This document shows positions 57,557 to 63,631 of a stretch of 63,631 nt of DNA, one piece after another. How positions within the stretch are numbered: position 1 is the first letter of the stretch; each line of letters begins with the position of its first letter. The translations under genes and the position numbers were made by a program. A model generated the notes under the pieces. That model was not told the DNA's origin. It did no database searches and saw only the letters and a list, made by a program, of their open reading frames with translations. Source of the DNA: Azospirillum endophyticum (lineage in GTDB: Bacteria; Pseudomonadota; Alphaproteobacteria; Azospirillales; Azospirillaceae); NCBI RefSeq assembly GCF_016595245.1, contig NZ_JAENHM010000069.1, positions 1-63,631 of the forward strand, in the 5' to 3' direction.

Positions 57557-60217
57557 TTATAATAGAAACCTTGTGAATGGGGCGCCCATGCGGTTGAAAG
57601 CGGCATTATGGAAGGGATCTCCGATTATCTCTTTCCACTCCGCTGTGATCCTTCTCAGATCGTTACGGTAAGTGTCGTAGCCCGGTTGACCGAGCAAGTA
57701 TCCGCGGGTCTTCGACTCAAGATGGTACAGGCAAACCCTGGGATCGTAGACCACCCGCCGTCCGGTATGCCGCACAGCGAGGCAGTAGACGATATCGTTC
57801 CAATCCACGGGCCAAGTCGGGTCGAAGCCGTTCACGCGCTCGAACACCGCCCGGTGAGTGACCATGCAGGCGCCGGTCACCGCGGCGGCGGAGCGCAGCA
57901 CGAGGTTGCGGCCGAGATAGCCGCCCTCGTCGCCACGCATCCCCCGCCCGTCATGCACCGCTCCCTGCTCCTGGCTGGTGACCACGCCGGCATGCTGGAT
58001 GCTGCCGTCGCCGTAGAGCAGGCGCCCCCCCACCACCCCCACCTCGGGCAGGCGCAGCGTCGCCACCGCGCGGGCCAGCCAGCGGGGGTCGGCGGCCATG
58101 GCGTCGTCGTTCAGGAAGACCAGCACCTCGCCGCTCGCCTGGGCGGCGGCCAGGTTGTTCATCAGCGCCCAGTTGAAGGGGCCGCGATAGGGCATGACGT
58201 CGACGCCGCGCTGGGCGCGCATGGCGGCGATCAGCCCGACGCTGTCGGGATCCTCGTTCTCGTGGTCGATCACCAGGATCTGCAGCGGCCCGCCATAGGC
58301 CTGGCGGGTGCGCAGCAGGGAATCCAGGCAGTTGCGCAGCAGGACCGGAGAGTTGCGGGTCGGCACGATGACGCTGACCGGCGGCAGTTCGGCCGCGGGG
58401 AATTCGATCTCGCAGGCCTCGACCAGGGTCTGGCCGGCCTCGCCATCCTCGCTGACCAGCTGCGTCCGCCGCGCCCGCAGCTCCAGGCCGCGGCGTCCGG
58501 CCCAGGCCTCGACCGCCGCCGGATCGCCGGTCAGCAGCCGCGGCAGGCCGGCAGGGTCGCGCAGGTCGACGGCCTGCTCCAGCCCGTAGAGCACCGATGC
58601 GATGTGGCGGATGCCGCCCGGCGCGGCGCAATCGGCCAGCCGCAGCATCAGGTCGTGCATCCCGGACGGCGGCACCCCGTCGGCGACGGCGAAGGCCTTC
58701 AGCAGCGCGTCCGCGGCCACCATGGCGATCGGGCCGAGATAGTCGTAGGCCAGCAGCATCACCGGGTCGAAGTCCGGCTTGAACACCGGGAAGAGCTGCG
58801 CGGCCTTGCCGCCGCGGCCGGCGAGGGCGACGTCATGGTCGCTGTAGGCGACGGTGGCGCGGCCGGCGGTCCCCGGCTCCAGCGCGCCGAGGAAGGCGGC
58901 GAGCGCGTCCGGCCGCAGGATGCCGGCGCGGCCGACCAGCAGATGGCCGCCGGCCGCCGCCAGGGCGGGATGGCCGGCCAGCAGGCGGGGCAGGGCCGCG
59001 GGGGCCGCGACCACCAGGCGGCCGGCATCCTCCAGCGGGCGGAGCAGCGCCCGCGCCTCGTCGCCGAGGCCGTCGTCGCTGCCATTATCGTCGGCCAGCA
59101 CCGTCACCATCCAGCGGCCATGCGACTGCGCGTCCAGCGAGGCGAGCATGCGGCGCAGCGGCGCCGGCGCCAGGGCGCCCGTCCACAGGATGAGATTGAC
59201 GGTGAGGTCCGCCGCCGCGGCGGGAACGGCCTGTCCGGCCGGCGGGCGGTGGCAGGCCAGCAGGCCCTGCGCCTTCAGGCTGCCATAGGCCGACAGCGGT
59301 GGGCTGACATTGCGCAGGGCATGGGGAAGCTGCCGTTCCAGGCTGGCGAGGGTTTCCTTCACCGACTGGATGGCGGCCAGCATGTGGCCGAGCTCGTCGA
59401 GGGCGGCCGGCAAATTGCTTTTGACGTAGAGGTCGCTGCCGAAGGGGGCCTTGGACTGGGCGTCGCAGACCCGCAGCATCGCGCCGCGGGCGGCGAGGTC
59501 GGCATGGGCCGTCGGGATGTCGAAGCTGAAGCCGTGCTCTCCGCCGCTGCCGATGCGCTCGCCCAAGCCGGGGACGAAGCGGTCGCAGCGCGCCGCGCCG
59601 ATGAAGCGGCCGCCGAGCGTCAGCTCCAGCACGATGCGTTCGGAAAAATCGCTGGCGTTGGCACACCAGCCCGACACGGTGCCGGCGCCGCTGTGCGACA
59701 GCTCGCCGATCAGGCGGCGGGTGGGGGCGAGCTCCAGCGCCGCCAGCCGGCCCTCCAGGCCGCAGCCGGCCAGCCAGTCGGCCACCGCGGCCGGCAAGCC
59801 GGCGCGGAAGCCGTCGTCGCGCAGGATGGTCAGCAGCCAGAAGCGCCAGGAGCGGCTGGTGGCAAGGCGCTCGCGCGCGGCGGCCGACAGGGGCAGGCGG
59901 TCCAGCGCCCAGTGCCTCAAGGCCTCGTCCGGCGCCGGGGCCAGGACGACATGCGGCAGCACGGCCGTGCCGGTGAGATTGGCGACGACGCCGTTGAGGA
60001 ACTCCTTGCGCATCAGGTAGAGGCCGAGGAATTCGCCGAGCGTGCAGCCGGTGGCGGCGGTGATCTCCTCGACGCTGGCCGGGTGGCGGCCGAAGAAGAG
60101 GCGATAGCCGTTGAACGCATCCTCGAGGCTGGTGCGCGCCGCGGCGTCCCGGCCCTGCGCCGGCGCCGCTGCGTTCCCAACCAGCTTCAGACCGCCATCC
60201 ATCCCCATCTTCCCCAT
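57557..60217 (-). CDS. Large GT2 glycosyltransferase
   Basis: About 886 residues. The N-terminal ~150 are helical (FFGRHPASVEEITAATGCTL, FLGLYLMRKEFLNGVV). At ~175-250 a beta module GTVSGWCANASDFSERIVLE ... GGEHGFSFDIP resembles those in the 1736- and 770-residue neighbours. A degenerate GT-A-like segment follows (NLILWTGALAPAPLRRMLAS), then a complete GT2 domain: PPVSVIVPTRNSPVLLRNCL, VLVFLNDDAMAADPRWLARA (DDx), GRLLYGDGSIQHAGVV, VTGACMVTHRAVFERVNGFD, DWNDIVYCL. ATG 60217 chosen among 60217, 60208 and 60202; a frame to 60391 looks non-coding. Confidence 0.82.
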   Translation of the reverse strand: MGKMGMDGGLKLVGNAAAPAQGRDAAARTSLEDAFNGYRLFFGRHPASVEEITAATGCTLGEFLGLYLMRKEFLNGVVANLTGTAVLPHVVLAPAPDEALRHWALDRLPLSAAARERLATSRSWRFWLLTILRDDGFRAGLPAAVADWLAGCGLEGRLAALELAPTRRLIGELSHSGAGTVSGWCANASDFSERIVLELTLGGRFIGAARCDRFVPGLGERIGSGGEHGFSFDIPTAHADLAARGAMLRVCDAQSKAPFGSDLYVKSNLPAALDELGHMLAAIQSVKETLASLERQLPHALRNVSPPLSAYGSLKAQGLLACHRPPAGQAVPAAAADLTVNLILWTGALAPAPLRRMLASLDAQSHGRWMVTVLADDNGSDDGLGDEARALLRPLEDAGRLVVAAPAALPRLLAGHPALAAAGGHLLVGRAGILRPDALAAFLGALEPGTAGRATVAYSDHDVALAGRGGKAAQLFPVFKPDFDPVMLLAYDYLGPIAMVAADALLKAFAVADGVPPSGMHDLMLRLADCAAPGGIRHIASVLYGLEQAVDLRDPAGLPRLLTGDPAAVEAWAGRRGLELRARRTQLVSEDGEAGQTLVEACEIEFPAAELPPVSVIVPTRNSPVLLRNCLDSLLRTRQAYGGPLQILVIDHENEDPDSVGLIAAMRAQRGVDVMPYRGPFNWALMNNLAAAQASGEVLVFLNDDAMAADPRWLARAVATLRLPEVGVVGGRLLYGDGSIQHAGVVTSQEQGAVHDGRGMRGDEGGYLGRNLVLRSAAAVTGACMVTHRAVFERVNGFDPTWPVDWNDIVYCLAVRHTGRRVVYDPRVCLYHLESKTRGYLLGQPGYDTYRNDLRRITAEWKEIIGDPFHNAAFNRMGAPFTRFLL

Positions 60218-60653
60218 CCCGACGGTCAGGCCCGATCCCCACGGATGACATACCGGAGGATGCAGTGCCCGACCTCCTTCACCTCTGATCCAGGTGCGGT
60301 GGCCAGTGTTCCGATCCCATTCCGAGTCCACACCATTTGATGGGAACGCCAAATGGAATATCAGGGTAACTCCTGATCGGTCTATAGCCAAAGGACAAAG
60401 AGAAAATCAACCTCATTGTGTGGTTGTATAAGTGATGTCACAATACAAGCGCATCAAATATAGATTTCTCAATCTTCGGTTAAGGCTGGGGTGTCTGCAG
60501 GGCAGGGAAGGATGAGAGAGCCGCTGTGGCTGGGGGAGAGGCGCGGAGCGAAGGATTGGAGAGGATTCCGCCAACTCTCATCTCGAATGGGTAGGGTATG
60601 GCGGGATCGGGGGAACCGCCGTGTGGCATGCGGTCGCAGGGTTCGTTGAGCGA
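60218..60653. other. Upstream region of the GT2 gene
   Basis: No gene seen in 436 bp. The part around 60380-60470 is AT-richer and probably contains the GT2 promoter; it includes the nested palindrome described separately. Confidence 0.4.
60424..60448. promoter_or_regulatory. Nested palindrome, possible operator
   Basis: TTGTAT (60424-60429) and ATACAA (60443-60448) flank GTGATGTCAC (60432-60441), itself palindromic. The inner GTGA/TCAC recalls CRP-type half sites but the spacing is wrong for a standard CRP box. It lies about 210 bp upstream of the GT2 start on the minus strand. Confidence 0.3.
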
Positions 60654-62966
60654 TCACGCCTCTGCCATGGCCGAGACGCCGCCTTTCAACAAGGCATCGA
60701 TCCGCGAGGCATAGAGGTCTTGCAGCACCGGGCGGGCAAAGCGGCGGCGGGCGACGTCCATGCCCGCCGTCGCCCGCCTTGCGGCCTCGCCGCGATCCTC
60801 CCACACCCGCCGCATCGCTTCGGCGGCTAGGCCGACATCGGGCTCGAACCAGCGGGCGCCGGGGGTGACGCCGAGATACTCGTCGCTCTCCAGATAGCGC
60901 TCGCGGCCACCGACCAGGAAGGCGGTCTCGTCGCTCATGTAATCGAGGTTGGCCGAATAGCGCGACGCGATGACCGGCTTGCCCATCATCATCGCCTCCA
61001 CCATGGTGTAGCCGAAGCCTTCCGCCCGGTGCAGCGAGACATAGGCGTCGCAGGCGCGCATCTCGGCCAGGGAATCGGCGTATGACAGCTCGCGGTCGCG
61101 CACGAGGATGCGGGGATCGCCCCCGACCAGCCGGTCGAGCTCCAGCTTGTGGGCGAGATCGGCGACGCCCCGGCTGGCCTGCCGATAGCGGATGCGCAGG
61201 ACGAGCCGCACCCCGGTCTCGCGGGGGAAGGCTTTCCGGAAGGCGCGGGCCACCGCCAGCGGGTTCTTGCGCGTGTACCAGCTGCGGGCATCGAAGCAGA
61301 AATAGAAGGTGAAGGGCTCGGCCTTCGGCCGCTCGCCGGCGGCGGCCTTCAGCACGCGCTCGTCGACGCAGTTGGGCACGACATGGATGGGGCCGGTGAA
61401 ATGCTGGGCCAGCGCGTCGGCGCAGAAGCTCGACATCGTCCACAGCTCGTCCATCAGCTCCAGCGTCAGATGGGCCGAGCGGGGCAGGGTGCTGGTCTCC
61501 CACAGGAAGAAGCCGATGTTGTAGGCCCCGGCGAAGCGTTCCAGCCCATGGTTGATCATGTCGCCCGGCGCGCCCAGCAGGCCGAAATGGATCAGGTTGA
61601 CCGGGTAGAGCTCCTCGCCGGTGTGGCGGCCGGGCACGGCCATCATCGGCATCGTCACGCCGAAGCCGGCGTCCTGCAGGATGTCGCGGGAGAACAGGGC
61701 GTTGCGGCTGATGCCGGTGCCGCCGTCGAAATAGCCGAACAGGTTGACGCCCTTGGCCTGGGCCGTGCGCGGCAGGTGGCGCACCACCGGCGCGCGCTGC
61801 CGCTGGCACAGGGCCGAAAGGCTCAGGCTCTGCGCCCCCGGGACGCCCAGGCGCGCGTAGAAGTAGGCAAGCCCGGTCATGACCTGCCCTTCATGCCGGA
61901 CCGGCGCGTCCAACAGGGCGCGCACCTCCGGGGTCAGGAACAGATCGTCGAGATTCCAGCGCACCAGCCACAGCGAGATCGCCAGCAGCAGAAGAAACAG
62001 CGTCCGGTCGTCCTGCAGATCGAAGGCGGCGGCGAGATCGGGGTCGCGGCCATGCATGCCGGCGTAAAAGCGCGAGATCAGCCCATGGCGGTCGATTCCC
62101 GCCGGTGCGTTCAGCTCCTCCACATGCCGCGGCGCCAACGCCTTCTTGGGCAGGCGGGCCTTGCCGAACATCCAATGGGTCAGATCGCACAGAGCGTCCG
62201 TCCCGCCGCCCGCCGCCATGTCCGCCGCCGGCCGGTAGGCCGAGAACAGGCGCGAGCGGAAGTTGCCGGCGGCGTCCTCGTCGCCCGAAGCCAGATAGGC
62301 CGTCACGTCGGCCGGCAGCGGGCACCAGGCATGATCGGCCAAGCCGAAGCGCTCGGCATGCAGCACCAGGAAACGGGTCAGGTCGGCGGCGCTGCGCAGA
62401 TGGAAATTGGGCGCTTCCTGCAAGCGGTGGAGCTGGTGCGCCAGAAAGCTGCCGACGGTCAGCTCGGCCCCCTCGAAGCCCTCGGCGGGGCGGACCAGCC
62501 GCGCATCCTCCGACCGGTCGCGTCCGCGCTTGGTCTGGCTGGCCGCCTTGGACAGCGCGTTCACGCACAAGGCCTGGCGCTCCGGCGTCATGCCGGACAG
62601 CGCCTTGTCGATCACCGCCCGGCGGAGATTGGTGACGAGCGGAGCGCCCGGGATCGACGCCGTCGTCCCATGGATTTTGACGTCCACGCGGCAGTCCTCG
62701 GTCGACAGCAGGCCCTCGGGCAGGGGAATGTTGAAAGCGAGAAAGCCGTTGCGGCCGGACAGGTTGGTCAGCGCCTTGTGATGCTCGTTGCAGGCATGGG
62801 TGCCGAGAAAACGGCCGTCGACGTACAGATCGACCAGGCATTCCTCGGCAGGATTGCTTTGGTTGTGCAACCAGCCGTAGATCTTGCGGCTGGTGACGAA
62901 CTCCAGCCGGCCCTGGTAGGTGGCCCCCTCCTGGGTAGCGGGCCTGAACGGACTGAGCGCGTTCAT
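60654..62966 (-). CDS. GT4 glycosyltransferase with N-terminal beta module
   Basis: 770 residues. Residues ~25-110 form a beta module (KIYGWLHNQSNPAEECLVDL, YVDGRFLGT, GRNGFLAFNIPLPEGLL). A helical region with no family match follows (~115-390). The C-terminal ~380 are a GT-B transferase of family 4: VNLFGYFDGGTGISRNA, VNLIHFGLLGAPG, FTFYFCFDARSWYTRKNPL, CDAYVSLHRAEGFGYTMVEA with the E-x7-E-like donor site, MMMGKPVIASRYSANLDYM. Start ATG 62966 has a GAGAGG site; an in-frame start at 63026 lacks one. Likely role: mannosyl- or rhamnosyl-type transfer in surface glycan assembly; sugar unknown. Confidence 0.83.
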   Translation of the reverse strand: MNALSPFRPATQEGATYQGRLEFVTSRKIYGWLHNQSNPAEECLVDLYVDGRFLGTHACNEHHKALTNLSGRNGFLAFNIPLPEGLLSTEDCRVDVKIHGTTASIPGAPLVTNLRRAVIDKALSGMTPERQALCVNALSKAASQTKRGRDRSEDARLVRPAEGFEGAELTVGSFLAHQLHRLQEAPNFHLRSAADLTRFLVLHAERFGLADHAWCPLPADVTAYLASGDEDAAGNFRSRLFSAYRPAADMAAGGGTDALCDLTHWMFGKARLPKKALAPRHVEELNAPAGIDRHGLISRFYAGMHGRDPDLAAAFDLQDDRTLFLLLLAISLWLVRWNLDDLFLTPEVRALLDAPVRHEGQVMTGLAYFYARLGVPGAQSLSLSALCQRQRAPVVRHLPRTAQAKGVNLFGYFDGGTGISRNALFSRDILQDAGFGVTMPMMAVPGRHTGEELYPVNLIHFGLLGAPGDMINHGLERFAGAYNIGFFLWETSTLPRSAHLTLELMDELWTMSSFCADALAQHFTGPIHVVPNCVDERVLKAAAGERPKAEPFTFYFCFDARSWYTRKNPLAVARAFRKAFPRETGVRLVLRIRYRQASRGVADLAHKLELDRLVGGDPRILVRDRELSYADSLAEMRACDAYVSLHRAEGFGYTMVEAMMMGKPVIASRYSANLDYMSDETAFLVGGRERYLESDEYLGVTPGARWFEPDVGLAAEAMRRVWEDRGEAARRATAGMDVARRRFARPVLQDLYASRIDALLKGGVSAMAEA

Positions 62967-63293
62967 CCCGCCTCTCCCGGCACGGCGGCCCGCCCGCAGC
63001 AAGGGCGATGCCGCGTTGAAGCGCACCGGAACAGGCTCAACCGGCAGACCGTCGGGGATGCGAAGACAGTCAGAAGAAAGTTAGAGACCGAAGTATTTCT
63101 CGGCATTGTGTCAGCCATACCAACAAAGGAATATCCTTAAGCGGCATGCTAGCAAAGTTGCTTACGGCTTGGTTAGGAATTTTGCATCAGGTTGCAACTT
63201 TGAAACACGTTCGTTGCGCGACGATGCATGCTTAGATAGGCCTGAGACGGCAAGCGGACCGGGAAAAGGATGCATCCTCTCCCCGATCCGGGC
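62967..63293. other. Intergenic region with weak terminator-like palindrome
   Basis: No gene seen in 327 bp between two minus-strand genes. AGGATGCATCCT is a perfect palindrome near 63267, followed on the minus strand by TTT; it could help end the transcript of the partial GT41 gene. The AT-richer part (63080-63240) probably holds the promoter of the GT4 gene. Confidence 0.35.
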
Positions 63294-63631
63294 TCAGCCG
63301 GCCGGCAGGATGAACCCCTGGGGGGGCCGGCCGGCTTGGTGCAGCGACCACATGACCTGATAGGCACGCTCCAGGTTGCGGGCGAAGCGGCGGCTGTCGA
63401 ACAGCGGCGCCGTCATCCGCCCCTCTTCCAGCCGCTTGCGGAAGCCGGCGCGCCGGTCGGGATCGCCGGCGAGCGCCACCGCCAGATCCTCGTAGTCGGC
63501 CATCGACCGCATCACCGTCTCCGGCAGGCCGGCGGCGTTCAGCAGGCTCGCCGCCACCCGGGAGGCGAAGGTCCCGCCCAGGCAGGTCACCACCGGGCAG
63601 CCCGCCCACAGCGCGTCGCTGGTGGTGGTGT
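63294..63631 (-). CDS. GT41 glycosyltransferase, C-terminal fragment (window edge)
   Basis: The last ~111 codons of a SPINDLY/OGT-like transferase cut by the window edge. It begins TTTSDALWAGCPVVTCLGGT, the nucleotide-sugar site equivalent to GTTTTCEALWMGVPVV in the gene at 38002-39963, then FASRVAASLLNAAGLPE and a C-terminal helix MTAPLFDSRRFARNLERAYQ. Third GT41 protein in the window. TPR content cannot be seen. Confidence 0.85.
   Translation of the reverse strand, partial: TTTSDALWAGCPVVTCLGGTFASRVAASLLNAAGLPETVMRSMADYEDLAVALAGDPDRRAGFRKRLEEGRMTAPLFDSRRFARNLERAYQVMWSLHQAGRPPQGFILPAG

Noticed and set aside
57313..57606. 97-codon minus-strand frame in AT-rich DNA
   Set aside because: It overlaps the end of the GT2 gene, has no ribosome site or motif, and such frames occur by chance in AT-rich sequence.
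57608..60340. 910-codon plus-strand frame opposite the GT2 gene
   Set aside because: Antisense shadow with skewed composition and no domain; the GT2 motifs are on the minus strand.
60424..60448. CRP binding site
   Set aside because: The inner GTGA/TCAC halves are 2 bp apart, not the 6 bp of TGTGA-N6-TCACA; kept only as a generic palindrome.
61149..63140. 663-codon plus-strand frame opposite the GT4 gene
   Set aside because: No recognisable domain; composition typical of antisense GC-rich DNA.

Overview
The window looks like an accessory surface-polysaccharide and surface-protein region of a high-GC alphaproteobacterium, most plausibly Azospirillum or a close relative in the Rhodospirillales. 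That placement is an inference from the GC-rich codon use, the many tetratricopeptide-repeat (TPR) glycosyltransferases and the type I secretion genes; no rRNA or housekeeping marker is present. Islands of clearly AT-richer DNA (about 660-1460, 46230-50620 and, less strongly, 52040-57250) and relics of four insertion sequence families (ISAs1, IS5-like, IS630-like, IS66) show that the region was assembled by transfer.

Layout. 1-1800: end of an ISAs1 element, an AT-rich TylF-type methyltransferase and two transposase relics. 1872-11897 (minus strand): a GT4/methyltransferase/deacetylase triple fusion, a pyruvyl-transferase-like gene, a 5'-degraded methyltransferase, a TPR-methyltransferase, and a TPR-GT9-like-DUF6165 fusion. 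12488-19948 (plus): a 2486-residue protein made almost wholly of 88 units of about 26 residues, with no signal peptide and a C-terminal domain of the type found on type I secretion substrates. Its upstream region has a promoter-like pair, a strong 5' hairpin and a 28-bp palindrome; a clear terminator follows it. 20162-39963: TPR proteins fused to GT41, GT9-like, GT11-like (fucosyltransferase) and GT4 catalytic domains, methyltransferases, two GDP-mannose dehydratase family genes (one is gmd) and GDP-L-fucose synthase (fcl). 40325-45272: HlyB-type ABC exporter, HlyD-type adaptor and a Sel1-repeat protein in one operon. 46236-57252: AT-rich island with a deacetylase, an IS66 relic, a GT2 enzyme, a methyltransferase, a nucleotide-sugar dehydrogenase and a 1736-residue multi-domain glycosyltransferase. 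57557-63631: two more large glycosyltransferases and the C-terminus of a third GT41 protein.

Working model (inference): HlyB/HlyD export the giant Ser/Thr-rich acidic beta-solenoid protein to the cell surface. The TPR-linked transferases, whose TPR arms recall the peptide-binding superhelix of O-GlcNAc transferase, may glycosylate a polypeptide acceptor in the cytoplasm before export. gmd and fcl would supply GDP-L-fucose for the TPR-fucosyltransferase, and other genes would add uronic acid, pyruvyl, methyl or deacetyl changes. The giant protein is the obvious candidate acceptor, but the sequence does not prove this. The most striking pattern is inside the giant protein: Arg-Gly-ending variant units recur at spacings of 5 and 7 units, producing exact 393-bp and 942-bp super-repeats.
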